Source: JAAUUE01 sp943370025
GTDB lineage: Bacteria; Cyanobacteriota; Cyanobacteriia; Cyanobacteriales; JAAUUE01
DNA length: 64,000 bases
NCBI GenBank assembly: GCA_943370025.1
Contig: CALRPI020000013.1
Coordinates: 18,753-82,752 of the forward strand
Reading direction: 5' to 3'
Positions 51,114-59,164 of the stretch are shown here, piece after piece. A model generated the notes under the pieces. It was not told the origin of the DNA. It saw only the letters and a list, made by a program, of their open reading frames with translations, and did no database searches. Each line of letters opens with the position of its first letter. The stretch's first letter is position 1. Position numbers and translations under genes: made by a program.

Positions 51114-51399
51114 ACTAGCGTGAGTTCGGTGAATTTACCCTCATTCCCCAGCCCTACTTCAACAAGCTCAGTGCATCGCTTCTCCCAAAAGGGGAGAAGG
51201 GGGGAATTTCTGAAAATTAGCAGGTTAATCAAGATCAAGACCTGTAAATTGCAGTTTAAAAGTCCCTCTCCCCGCTTGGGAGAGGGATTTAGGGTGAGGG
51301 GAAACCTACCTCATCGAACTGACGTTAAACTAGTTGATGGAACCCCCGCTCTGCGGGGGTTCCATCAACATAATCTACTTAGCAATCGCTATGGTTAAG
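51114..51399. repeat. CCCTCATTCCCC-type and family E-like repeats
   Basis: ACCCTCATTCCCCAGCCCT, CTTCTCCCAAAAGGGGAGAAG and GTCCCTCTCCCC/GGGAGAGGGATTTAG are parts of a dispersed repeat; a related copy is inserted in the FAD oxidase gene at 62064-62108. A perfect hairpin GTTGATGGAACCCCCGC / GCGGGGGTTCCATCAAC at about 51338-51370 resembles the core of family E. No gene is supported. Confidence 0.6.
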
Positions 51400-52116
51400 T
51401 TATTCTGCGGTAGCTAGTTCGGTGCTGCCTTGGCTGCGTTTGCGAGTTAGGGAATTAAAGACCATCTGCCCGATCGCTTTAATTAGATTTCCTTCCAACT
51501 CCATAAACATTTTCATGTTCATGCCAAAGGCATCATTGGCTTCGTCGACAATGCGATCGGCAGTTGCATCATCGATATCCAGATCATTCATTGCCTGACG
51601 ATAGTTAACCTTAAATTCCTTCTCATCAGCAATTTCAGGAAATTCATAGAAAGCAGTACCATTGCCATCATTGAGATTCATCGCCCGTTCAGCAATCCCC
51701 TTGAGAATTTGTCCCCCCGATAGGTCTCCCAAATACCGAGTATAGGAATGGGCAACCAACAACTCTGGAGCAGTGGCCGAAACTTCTCTAATTCTGGCAA
51801 TATATTTCTTTGCGGAATCTGAAGGAGCAACTTGTTCTTGCCAGTTAGCTCCGTAGTAGTAGTTCAGGTCTTTTTCTAAGCTTTGTTTGCGGTTAAGTTG
51901 GGCAAAGTAAATTTTGCCCACAATGGGGTGCTGGCGCTGCTTCTCCATTTCCTCTTCCATGGCTGTGTAGACAAAGTAGAGGTTAGCAACTAATTTGCGG
52001 TAGGAGTTTTTTTCAACTACTCCCTTGAGAAAACATTTGACGAAGCCTACATTCTCCGCCATGGAATGAGATTTCTTTGTCCCTTCTCTAAGTTTGGTGG
52101 CTAGGTTACTACTCAT
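51400..52116 (-). CDS. ho1: Heme oxygenase (biliverdin-producing)
   Basis: Cleaves heme to biliverdin IXalpha with ferredoxin as electron donor, the first step toward phycobilins. It is 238 residues. The proximal heme ligand is His17 in KKSHSMAENVGFV; FVYTAMEEEME and the distal-helix GDLSGGQILKGIA complete the family pattern. Length matches cyanobacterial HO1. A second heme oxygenase, common for low oxygen, is not seen here. The upstream region is AT-rich with no recognised operator. It supports a phycobilisome-containing organism. Confidence 0.97.
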   Translation of the reverse strand: MSSNLATKLREGTKKSHSMAENVGFVKCFLKGVVEKNSYRKLVANLYFVYTAMEEEMEKQRQHPIVGKIYFAQLNRKQSLEKDLNYYYGANWQEQVAPSDSAKKYIARIREVSATAPELLVAHSYTRYLGDLSGGQILKGIAERAMNLNDGNGTAFYEFPEIADEKEFKVNYRQAMNDLDIDDATADRIVDEANDAFGMNMKMFMELEGNLIKAIGQMVFNSLTRKRSQGSTELATAE

Positions 52117-52354
52117 TTTTAAAGTTCCATCCTATAAGGTAAGGTTTTTACGTGTATCTTTTCTTAATTACAGATTTAATAAGTATCCAAATTTTTAGAG
52201 TAAACTGATTTACTGAGAATTTGTATTAAGACTTATTACGATCCTCCAGTGGTGGCATAGGATAGAGCGATTCTAAAAACAATCGCAAATTATCTAGAAG
52301 TATTGGATTTGCAAGGTTAGAATGCAGGTAAATTAGCTTCAGTCAATTAAACCT

Positions 52355-52768
52355 ATGAGTTCCCTCAAAAATAAATTGCGCAATCGTTCCCTGATCCTTG
52401 TGGGTTTAGGTTTGTCTTTGGTAGTGGCGGTGTTTCTCTCACCTCTGGCTAGTCAGGATCCCGACGGCTTAGACCGGGTAGCACAGGATCAAAAGTTTGA
52501 GGAGAAAGCTGCTAAAGATGAGGAGATGGTGGCAAAAAAATTACCCTTTGCGAGTATTTTTGCAGAATACAGTTTGCGGGGAGCACCGGAAGCGATCGCC
52601 ACGCCCCTTGCTGGTTTGTTGGGAACCCTCGCCACCTTTGGTATCGCTTGGGGCATCGGCAAGATCGTTATTAAAGGCAACCTTCCAGACACGCCAGATT
52701 TTGATCAGGATATTGTTTTAGAAGCTAATAATTCTCAGCCAAATAATCAAGATAAACAAAACCCTTAG
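52355..52768 (+). CDS. PDGLE domain membrane protein (CbiN/CbiM-C-like)
   Basis: The protein is 137 residues. Two membrane helices lie at about 13-30 (LILVGLGLSLVVAVFLSP) and 85-107 (LAGLLGTLATFGIAWGIGK), with the motif DPDGLDRVAQDQKF between them. The PDGLE family accompanies CbiMQO/NikMQO-type cobalt or nickel transporters, replacing CbiN. Here no M, Q or O subunit gene is adjacent, so the partner must be elsewhere. No cobalamin riboswitch is recognised in the 238-base upstream region. Metal choice is unknown. Confidence 0.78.
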   Translation: MSSLKNKLRNRSLILVGLGLSLVVAVFLSPLASQDPDGLDRVAQDQKFEEKAAKDEEMVAKKLPFASIFAEYSLRGAPEAIATPLAGLLGTLATFGIAWGIGKIVIKGNLPDTPDFDQDIVLEANNSQPNNQDKQNP

Positions 52769-52828
52769 CCAAAATCTTCTAAAAATCTTCTAAGATTGAC
52801 CACCTAAGATTGACCACCCAATTTCCCC

Positions 52829-54010
52829 ATGCAATATCGTAGATTTGGCCGGACAGAATTACAAATGCCTGTATTTTCCTGTGGAGGTATGAGGTATCAA
52901 TATAAGTGGCAAGATGTTCCACCCGCAGATATCCCCTTAGATAATCAGGCAAACCTCGAAGCAACCATCAAAAGATCACTAGAGCTAGGGATTAATCATA
53001 TTGAGACTGCCAGAGGTTACGGGACTTCTGAAATGCAATTAGGGCAAATTCTCCCCCACCTGCCCCGGCAAGAAATGATCATCCAAACCAAAATCCCTCC
53101 CTTCCCAACTGCGGCAGAATTTCGCCAAGATTTTAATATTTCCTTCAACTATCTCCAACTTGATTATGTCGACTTGTTGGGAATCCACGGAATTAATAAT
53201 CGGGAGTTGCTGGAACAAGCCCTCCGCCCTGGTGGTTGTTTGGATGAGGCAAAGAAACTCCAACAAGAGGGAAAAGTTCGGTTTATTGGCTTCTCGACCC
53301 ATGCTCCTCTAGATGTGATTTTAGAGGTGATTCAATCTAACCAGTTTGATTATGTCAACCTACATTGGTACTACATCAATCAGGCTAACTGGCAGGCGAT
53401 CGCCGCTGCCACAGAACTAGATATGGGGGTATTTATCATTAGCCCTTCTAATAAAGGGGGAATGCTCTACGAACCATCTCCCAAGCTCAGAAAAATTTGC
53501 CACCCTCTCAGTCCCTTAGTTTTTAATGACCTATTCTGCCTCAGCCATCCCCAAGTCCACACCCTCAGCTTAGGAGCTGCTAAACCAGAGGATTTTGATG
53601 AGCATCTATTAACTCTAGAATATCTAGACCAAGCCCCAGCCATCCTGACCCCAATCATGGCGAAGTGGGAGGCGGCAGCTATTGATAAACTAGGGGAAGA
53701 TTGGATCAAAACTTGGCAGGTTGGCTTGCCCAAAATAGAAGAAACTCCTGCTGGGGTGAATATTCCCATGATTCTCTGGTTAAGAAATCTAGCCCTTGCC
53801 TACGATATGTGGGAGTATGCAAAAATGCGCTACAATCTTTTAACTAATGGTGGTCACTGGTTTCCCGGTGGTAACGCTGCTCAAGTAGAGGAATTAGATT
53901 TACGGGATTGTTTGTCCCGTAGCCCCCATGCTGATAAAATCCCTCAAGCTTTGGCCGAAGCCCATAGTTTATTAGCAGGAGCCACCGTAAAACGCCTCTC
54001 TCAAAGTTAG
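52829..54010 (+). CDS. Aldo/keto reductase family protein
   Basis: The protein is 393 residues. The N-terminal TIM-barrel start YRRFGRTELQMPVFSCGGMR is clear, followed by INHIETARGYGTSEMQLG. Here the usual catalytic Asp of DTAxxYG is Glu, while Tyr is retained. IQTKIPP supplies the Lys, and VRFIGFSTHAPLDVIL and VFIISPSNKGGML are typical. The long C-terminus (about 270-393) corresponds to the COG1453 subgroup, though I see no four-cysteine Fe-S motif. Substrate unknown. Confidence 0.88.
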   Translation: MQYRRFGRTELQMPVFSCGGMRYQYKWQDVPPADIPLDNQANLEATIKRSLELGINHIETARGYGTSEMQLGQILPHLPRQEMIIQTKIPPFPTAAEFRQDFNISFNYLQLDYVDLLGIHGINNRELLEQALRPGGCLDEAKKLQQEGKVRFIGFSTHAPLDVILEVIQSNQFDYVNLHWYYINQANWQAIAAATELDMGVFIISPSNKGGMLYEPSPKLRKICHPLSPLVFNDLFCLSHPQVHTLSLGAAKPEDFDEHLLTLEYLDQAPAILTPIMAKWEAAAIDKLGEDWIKTWQVGLPKIEETPAGVNIPMILWLRNLALAYDMWEYAKMRYNLLTNGGHWFPGGNAAQVEELDLRDCLSRSPHADKIPQALAEAHSLLAGATVKRLSQS

Positions 54011-54117
54011 TATTTTTGGTAGTGCCAAGGTAGGAATGTTCCTACCCAGCAGCATTACCCTAGGACTCCCTAGGACTACTGTATTTTCTAGTATTTTTTT
54101 AGCCTAGAACAAAGCCT

Positions 54118-54834
54118 ATGATCGTTTGCCCTAATTGCAGCCATCCCAACCCAGAAGGCGCGACCCAGTGTGAAGCCTGCTTTACGCCCCTGCCGATCGC
54201 GACAAGTTGCCCTAATTGCGGCGCAGCAGTCCAGACTGATGCTACTTTCTGTGGGCAGTGTGGGTTTAACTTAAAATCTAGTGCTGAACTAGGGGGAGGG
54301 ACACCCATCCCCAACTTGGTTCCTGATGTTCCATTATTAATTGTGCCTGATCCCTTGGTTTCTTTGGAACCTGTAGCTGGGATACCAGAAATGCCCCCCA
54401 CCCCAGTTACTCCCCCTCCTCCAGAGCCTTTGACTGCTCCGGTCATTCCCATCCCCTCACCAGCCAATACCCCTGTCGCAGAAACAAGCAATAAGACTCA
54501 GCTCCAAATTCAGACAGCGAGTCTGCTCCATGTCCAAACAGGGACTAAGATTGAGTTACCTAATCTGACGGTAATTCATCTGGGTAAGCCCAATGATCAA
54601 ATTCCTCCAGATATTGATGTATCAGGTTTTCCAGAATCAGAAATTGTCTCGCGAGTCCACGCAGATATTCGAGTAGAAGCGGGGGTTTATTATCTAGAAG
54701 ATACGGGCAGTTCTAATGGAACCTATGTTAACCATAATCCTTTGTCGCCGGGGAATCGTCATCGTCTGCGTCCGGGCGATCGCATCAGCCTAGGTAAGGG
54801 AGACAAGATAACTTTCTTGTTTCAATTCGCCTAA
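54118..54834 (+). CDS. Zinc-ribbon and FHA domain protein
   Basis: The protein is 238 residues. Two zinc ribbons lie at the N-terminus: CPNCSHPNPEGATQCEAC at 4-21 and CPNCGAAVQTDATFCGQC at about 31-48. A Pro-rich linker follows (about 65-120). A C-terminal FHA domain covers about 150-238 (SEIVSRVHADIRVEAGVYYL, DTGSSNGTYVN, RLRPGDRISLGKGD) with the phosphothreonine-binding Arg, Ser, His and Asn pattern. Such proteins read Ser/Thr-kinase output. A second FHA gene follows by 147 bases, so the pair may act in one pathway (inference). Confidence 0.9.
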   Translation: MIVCPNCSHPNPEGATQCEACFTPLPIATSCPNCGAAVQTDATFCGQCGFNLKSSAELGGGTPIPNLVPDVPLLIVPDPLVSLEPVAGIPEMPPTPVTPPPPEPLTAPVIPIPSPANTPVAETSNKTQLQIQTASLLHVQTGTKIELPNLTVIHLGKPNDQIPPDIDVSGFPESEIVSRVHADIRVEAGVYYLEDTGSSNGTYVNHNPLSPGNRHRLRPGDRISLGKGDKITFLFQFA

Positions 54835-54981
54835 TATCTAGCAAAATACAACTAGTAATAATTTTTCTTAGATTTATTAGTCCTTAAACTTGAGAGAAAT
54901 TGAAGAAATAGAACCAACTACGACCTTTAACCCCTAAGATAAATTTCTAGTAACTAAACTGACTCTACGAATGGCAGACCC

Positions 54982-55392
54982 TTGATTACCATCACTTTAT
55001 TACATCCACTACAATCGGTTCCGGTACAAAATTGGACTTTTGGACTCCAATCAGTGATTCGGATTGGTCGCTCCACTGATAACGAAGTTATTCTCTACAG
55101 TGCTGTAGTATCTCGCCATCATGTGGAATTGAGATTCGATGGTGCTGAGTGGGAGGTTGTTAATTTGGGGGCAAATGGCACTTATATCGACGGCAAAAGA
55201 ATTGTCCAGATTGCCGTTGATGATGGCATGATCATTCGTTTAGCTAGTTCTGGTCCGAAGATTCAAATTCGCCTTGGCGGTGGCGATGGAGTGGTGAAGG
55301 AAAGTATCGGTCAAGAGAAGCGACCGTCCATTTCATCTATGGGTGAAATAAACAAAGATACTTATATTGACGGGCCGACCAATGAAAACTAG
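54982..55392 (+). CDS. FHA domain protein with uncertain start
   Basis: The protein is 136 residues if the TTG at 54982 is used. The FHA domain occupies nearly all of it: SVIRIGRSTDNEVILYS, VVSRHHVELRFDGAEWEVVN, LGANGTYIDGKRI, all with the conserved phosphopeptide-binding residues. The tail is Ser/Gly-rich. An ATG at 54971 (ATGGCAGACCC) lies eleven bases upstream and out of frame; one extra base in the CCC run would join it to the domain as MADPLITITLL. Either the TTG is the start, or there is a small deletion. It follows the zinc-ribbon FHA gene. Confidence 0.8.
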   Translation: MITITLLHPLQSVPVQNWTFGLQSVIRIGRSTDNEVILYSAVVSRHHVELRFDGAEWEVVNLGANGTYIDGKRIVQIAVDDGMIIRLASSGPKIQIRLGGGDGVVKESIGQEKRPSISSMGEINKDTYIDGPTNEN

Positions 55393-55423
55393 AGACAAGA
55401 AACTTGGTTATAATCTAGGAATA

Positions 55424-55620
55424 GGAATTATGCACTGTCAACAAATCAAATTATAGAGAGTTGTAGACTTTTTTGTCGGTGCTCCGCGCCTGCAAAAACG
55501 CCCAAATGTGTAAATTCTGTAGGACTTACGCGCTGTGAGCAAGTTATCTAGGGTGCTGAAGGTTTTTGTGGGCTGCGCGTAGTCGAAGCCCACAAAAACC
55601 TCCGAATGCGTAATTCTTAT
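55424..55620. repeat. Two abutting family A hairpin repeats, copies 7 and 8
   Basis: The first has ATTATGCACTGTCAACAAA and a weakened stem. The second opens GGACTTACGCGCTGTGAGC, has stem AGGTTTTTGTGGGCT / AGCCCACAAAAACCT and ends CCGAATGCGTAATTC. They lie head to tail with about one base between them. Confidence 0.65.
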
Positions 55621-55642
55621 GTATCCTGTATGTTTTGATAGA

Positions 55643-55747
55643 TACAGCAGTTTGAGAGTAGGTGGCTACAGCCACCTACTCTCAAGCCCAACATTGATAG
55701 GACTTTCAATAGTTGTGGTGTGTCTCATTTGAACGCAAAGTGCTGTA
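55643..55747. repeat. Family C repeat, intact copy
   Basis: Perfect hairpin TTGAGAGTAGGTGGCT / AGCCACCTACTCTCAA, then AACATTGATAGGACTTTCAA, GTGTGTCTCATTTGAACGC and GTGCTGTAAG. It is the reference for the interrupted copy at 21201-21390. Confidence 0.75.
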
Positions 55748-55753
55748 AGTCCT

Positions 55754-55786
55754 AAAAAAACTAGTCCTGCCTTGGGCAGAACTAGT
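55754..55786 (-). terminator. Intrinsic terminator of the small basic-protein gene
   Basis: On the minus strand, ACTAGTTCTGCC-caa-GGCAGGACTAGT is followed by TTTTTTT. The stem has one mismatch. It lies 36 bases after the stop codon. Confidence 0.85.
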
Positions 55787-55822
55787 AATTAATAAAATAA
55801 AGTTTGATTAGATGTTTCTAAT

Positions 55823-56011
55823 CTACGGTGCGAAGTAATCACGATTTAGAGAATCTGCATCAGATCCATCCTCTTGACCATCTTCTCTGGGCGGCTTGCT
55901 AAATCGCCGATTTTTAGTAAAACGACCTAGATTCTTGCGCTTGCGAAATTTCCGGGCGTAGGCTTGATTACGTTGCGCCTTTTCTTTCTTTAGATTACGG
56001 CGCTTTGCCAT
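55823..56011 (-). CDS. Small basic conserved protein
   Basis: The protein is 62 residues, highly basic in the first 40 (MAKRRNLKKEKAQRNQAYAR, KFRKRKNLGRF) and acidic at the end (EDGQEDGSDADS). The composition suggests binding to RNA, perhaps the ribosome, but no family is recognised with certainty. I recall similar short hypothetical proteins in cyanobacteria. A clear intrinsic terminator follows it, which supports it as a real expressed gene. Confidence 0.72.
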   Translation of the reverse strand: MAKRRNLKKEKAQRNQAYARKFRKRKNLGRFTKNRRFSKPPREDGQEDGSDADSLNRDYFAP

Positions 56012-56095
56012 GTTAACCTCATTAGATAATACCTATAAAATTTACAGTCTGCTCTTCTAAGGCTGAAAAACAGAGCTTTTCTATTCTAACAGCCG

Positions 56096-56167
56096 TGTGT
56101 CCCTTAATTATCCCTAGGTACAAAATATTCTTGTGTCCCTTAATTATCCCTAGGCACAAAATATTCT
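56096..56167. repeat. 36-bp tandem duplication upstream of the VOC gene
   Basis: Two consecutive 36-base units (56096-56131, 56132-56167) differ at one position (GGTACAAA versus GGCACAAA). Each contains TTAATTATCCCTAGG. They lie in the promoter region of the VOC gene, divergent from the small basic-protein gene. Confidence 0.75.
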
Positions 56168-56208
56168 ATTGAAACAATCCATAACTAACAATCCATAACT
56201 ATATTCCT

Positions 56209-56664
56209 ATGCTAGATATCGGACTAACTCATATAGCCTTACCTGTTGCAAATATTCAGCGGAGTGTTGAGTTTTATGCAACCTACGGTGCGATGGAGGT
56301 GATACACCAACGAATTGATCAAGCAACAGGAGTTGAGGTGGTCTGGCTTAGCGATCGCACCCGCCCATTTGCGATCGTCCTGATTCAGACAGAGAAAGTT
56401 AATCCAGTACTCTCCCCCATGGCGCATCTAGGAGTCGGCTGCAAAAGTCGAGAACATATTGATAGTCTGTGTGATCAAGCTCGTGCAGAGGGGATATTGC
56501 TAGAGGAACCAAAGGATTCAGGATATCCGATCGGCTATTGGGCTTTCTTAAAAGACCCCGATGGTCATACCCTTGAGCTATCCTACGGACAAGAAGTGGG
56601 GCTGACAGTGGCTAGAAGGTCCGATTTTCCACCCCCGCCGGGGGCGGAAAATCGGACTTTATAA
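56209..56664 (+). CDS. VOC family (glyoxalase/dioxygenase-type) protein
   Basis: The protein is 151 residues. The paired beta-alpha-beta-beta-beta units of the vicinal oxygen chelate fold are seen: LTHIALPVANIQRSVEFY at 6-23, VVWLSDRTRPFAIVLIQ, MAHLGVGCKSREHIDSLCDQ, and FLKDPDGHTLELSYG with His and Glu metal ligands. It could be a glyoxalase I-like, dioxygenase or resistance-type enzyme; the substrate is unknown. The last 16 codons (RRSDFPPPPGAENRTL) are encoded by a palindromic hairpin (56617-56660), so the original C-terminus was probably replaced or extended by a repeat. Confidence 0.88.
   Translation: MLDIGLTHIALPVANIQRSVEFYATYGAMEVIHQRIDQATGVEVVWLSDRTRPFAIVLIQTEKVNPVLSPMAHLGVGCKSREHIDSLCDQARAEGILLEEPKDSGYPIGYWAFLKDPDGHTLELSYGQEVGLTVARRSDFPPPPGAENRTL
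56617..56660. repeat. Palindromic hairpin forming the 3' end of the VOC gene
   Basis: AGGTCCGATTTTCC-acccccg and cgggggc-GGAAAATCGGACTT form a stem of about 20 bp. It resembles 21533-21571. It may double as a terminator. Confidence 0.65.
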
Positions 56665-56895
56665 ATATTTCCTGAAACACTTAACTAGGTTTAAGTTTGT
56701 GTGTGGGAGGCTGTCGCCGCCCACACACGAACTGCTGTAAATCACCTTAACCCCCTTGGCAGTTGCGATAAAATCCACTGAGTTGGCAGAAATTATTTAA
56801 GGTCACGCCAATAGTTTGTGCGTAACCACTCTCTAAGTCATGAAGTAAATAATAGAAATAAACAACTAAAACGATACATACCTAATCTAAAACTT

Positions 56896-57558
56896 ATGAA
56901 GATTATGAAGACAAAACTTTTTCTGCCCCTAGCCCTCGCTGCTGCCATCTTCGCAGCCCAGCCTGTATTTGCTCAAAGTATTCCTGAACTATTTCAGCAA
57001 GGAAATGCCGCCGTAGCTGCTGGAAATCTCTCAGAAGCAGAACAGATATTTCGGAGAGTAATTAGCCTTGAACCTAATAATGCCCCGGCTTACCATAACT
57101 TAGGCAATGTTCTTTATGATCAAAGAAACTTTACCGAAGCTATTACTAACTACCGAGCAGCGATTCGGATTAATCCTAACTATGCCTCAGCATATATGGG
57201 TTTGGGCAATGCCCTAGATGATCAAGGGAATCCAACAGAAGCTATTACCAACTACCGTACAGCCATCCGTCTTGATCCTAACGATGCCCTAGCCTACTAC
57301 AATCTTGGTCTTACCCTGAGAAAAATAGGAAATTTAGAAGAAGCGATCGCTAATTACCGTACTTCTATTCGCCTGAATCCTAACTACGCTCCTGTCTACA
57401 ATAACTTGGGGATTATCTTAGCTATGCAAGGAAATTTGGCAGAAGCGGTGACTAATTTCCGAACGGCTGTTCGCTTGGATCCTGCTAATGCTAGCGCAAG
57501 GAGAAACCTCCAGTTAGCAGAGCGGCAATTGGCGGAGCAAGGGCGAACAAATCCTTGA
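56896..57558 (+). CDS. Exported TPR repeat protein
   Basis: The protein is 220 residues from the ATG at 56896; ATG 56905 is equally plausible, and the frame is open from a GTG at 56818. A Sec signal peptide MKTKLFLPLALAAAIFAAQP ends at VFA before QSIPELF. Five TPR units follow, of the P-N-x-A-x-x-Y-x-N-L-G type: APAYHNLGNVLYDQRNFTEA, ASAYMGLGNALDDQGNPTEA, ALAYYNLGLTLRKIGNLEEA and APVYNNLGIILAMQGNLAEA. It is periplasmic or lumenal and likely a protein-interaction scaffold. The units are very similar to one another, suggesting recent internal duplication. Confidence 0.9.
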   Translation: MKIMKTKLFLPLALAAAIFAAQPVFAQSIPELFQQGNAAVAAGNLSEAEQIFRRVISLEPNNAPAYHNLGNVLYDQRNFTEAITNYRAAIRINPNYASAYMGLGNALDDQGNPTEAITNYRTAIRLDPNDALAYYNLGLTLRKIGNLEEAIANYRTSIRLNPNYAPVYNNLGIILAMQGNLAEAVTNFRTAVRLDPANASARRNLQLAERQLAEQGRTNP

Positions 57559-57565
57559 AGAAATT

Positions 57566-58198
57566 TTAGGGTGAGGTTTTTTGGGCTTGGATCATCTGAA
57601 GACTTCCGCCAGCATATAGTTTGTTAGTCATTATAGTAAATCCAGCTTTTTCTAATCGCTCGCCAAGACTGGAATTAATCAACTGCCAAGCGGTTTCAGT
57701 TTCAAAGAGCCACAGGAAGAGCCATAATCCGGGTAGGAATAGGGGATTGGTGGCTTGGTGGAAATCTGTGAGAACAAATTTACCGCCGGGCTTGAGGATG
57801 CGATCGACCTCTCGCAAAATTGCCTCTAGCTGCTCTGGGGACATCTCATGGAGGGCAGCACTGGTGTGGACAAGATCAAAAGACTGGTCAGCCAAGGGCA
57901 TCTCCTCAGCCAATCCTTCCACATATTTGGCTTGGGGAACATTCTGGGCTGCTCTAGCCAAAGAAACTGGGGAAACATCTAGCCCAGTAACATCTAGGGA
58001 ATGCTGCACCAAAAATTTAGTGGATTGCCCACTGCCACAGCAAAGATCAAGAATTTTACTATCCTTGGCGATCGCTAAACCTTCCAGTGGTAGCTGACGA
58101 AATTTTGCCTCACCCCCTAGAGGCAGGGCGGCAATCCGAGAGAAAGTATCGTAGAGCCACTGATATTTATAGCTGAGAGGACGTAAAAAAGTAGCCAA
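57566..58198 (-). CDS. Class I SAM-dependent methyltransferase (UbiE-like)
   Basis: The protein is 210 residues. SAM motif I is ILDLCCGSGQSTKFLV at 50-65, followed by VTGLDVSPVSLARAAQN, YVEGLAEEMPLADQSFDLVH and the post-motif LKPGGKFVLTDFHQ. It has UbiE/Coq5 methyltransferase form, but the substrate is unknown. The C-terminus has an amphipathic segment (FLPGLWLFLWLFETETAW) that may touch a membrane. It lies 21 bases downstream of the FTR1 stop on the same strand, so it may be the last gene of the iron-uptake transcript, though a functional link is not evident. Confidence 0.88.
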   Translation of the reverse strand: MATFLRPLSYKYQWLYDTFSRIAALPLGGEAKFRQLPLEGLAIAKDSKILDLCCGSGQSTKFLVQHSLDVTGLDVSPVSLARAAQNVPQAKYVEGLAEEMPLADQSFDLVHTSAALHEMSPEQLEAILREVDRILKPGGKFVLTDFHQATNPLFLPGLWLFLWLFETETAWQLINSSLGERLEKAGFTIMTNKLYAGGSLQMIQAQKTSP

Positions 58199-58219
58199 AG
58201 TTGTTAGCTCCCAACACCA

Positions 58220-59164
58220 TCAAGAAGTAATTGTTGACTTGCCTAGTTTTCTTTGTGTAGCCTGCGATAGGCTGCGGAAATAGGCACTGCCGATGGTGAC
58301 TAAAAAGGTCAGGTAGGCGATCGCTTGGACTAAGTAAAGATTTTGGGTGTAGCCAAACATAGCGCTGAGGAAAATTCCCGGAAATTGGTCTTCCGGCAAA
58401 ATCTTGCTGGTATCCCAAACCCTTGCCCCCAAGACACAGGAATGATATTTGGTAAATTTTTCGTAGAAAAAACACAAACCTGAAGAAGCTCGATTAGTTT
58501 GGGAGAGGACTTGCATCATCGCATCAAAATGTCCAAGGGAAGAGACCACCAGACCGCTAATAATTAGCAATAACAATACTCCCATTACTTGAAAGAATTG
58601 CTTGATATTAATCCGGACTCCCCACTTAAATAGCAAAGCCCCCACCGCAGTAGCTGCCGCAATCCCCAACAGAGTGCCTAAACTAGCCGCCAATCCCTGC
58701 TGAAATTTGGCAATCACGAATAGCACCGACTCAAAACCCTCCCGGAGGATAGCTAGGAGAACTAGGCTAAATACGCCCCAACCAGCTTGGGAGTTATGTT
58801 GCAACGCTTGGTTAACAAAACCTTCTAGCTGAGCTTTCATCATCTGGGATTGCTTGGTCATCCACAGCAGCATCCAACTCAGCATCACGATCGCAATTAA
58901 GCTAAACCCGCCTTCTAGCAAAGGTTCAATCACCGCTGTGTACTGGGGATAGGCATTATTTAGGGCTTGGATGCCCCAATTGATCGTCACCCCCAGCATC
59001 CCGCTCAGGGCAATCCCCACGGCAATCCCCGCATACACCCAGCGATTCAGGTAACTGGCGTGGGCTTTTTGCAGGCAAGCGAGGACAATCCCCACCACTA
59101 AAGCCGCTTCTACTCCCTCGCGAAAGGTAATCACAAAGGTGGGAAGCATCAAACTAAAGTCCAT
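58220..59164 (-). CDS. ftr1: FTR1 family high-affinity iron permease
   Basis: Plasma-membrane permease that takes up Fe3+ coupled to ferroxidation. It is 314 residues from the ATG at 59164; an ATG at 59173 is also possible. About seven membrane segments are seen. The two REGxE iron motifs are in TFREGVEAALVVG at about 14 and LREGFESVLFV at about 138. A long soluble loop (about 222-260: LSQTNRASSGLCFFYEKFTK) separates the last helices. Its start overlaps the preceding lipoprotein gene by 11 bases. With the multicopper oxidase and lipoprotein upstream it forms a Fet3/FTR1-like uptake system. Confidence 0.94.
   Translation of the reverse strand: MDFSLMLPTFVITFREGVEAALVVGIVLACLQKAHASYLNRWVYAGIAVGIALSGMLGVTINWGIQALNNAYPQYTAVIEPLLEGGFSLIAIVMLSWMLLWMTKQSQMMKAQLEGFVNQALQHNSQAGWGVFSLVLLAILREGFESVLFVIAKFQQGLAASLGTLLGIAAATAVGALLFKWGVRINIKQFFQVMGVLLLLIISGLVVSSLGHFDAMMQVLSQTNRASSGLCFFYEKFTKYHSCVLGARVWDTSKILPEDQFPGIFLSAMFGYTQNLYLVQAIAYLTFLVTIGSAYFRSLSQATQRKLGKSTITS

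Larger units (their letters stand above)
55393..55822. other. Intergenic region with three repeats and a terminator
   Basis: About 430 bases without a gene: two adjacent family A copies (55424-55519 and 55521-55620), one intact family C repeat (55643-55747) and the terminator of the small basic-protein gene (55754-55786). Confidence 0.7.

Noticed and set aside
51120..51398. 92-codon plus-strand frame after the channel gene
   Set aside because: It translates a dispersed repeat (ending in the GGAACCCCCGC hairpin) and is not protein-like.
52117..52354. Cobalamin riboswitch ahead of the PDGLE gene
   Set aside because: The conserved cobalamin-box motifs are not recognisable in this AT-rich leader.
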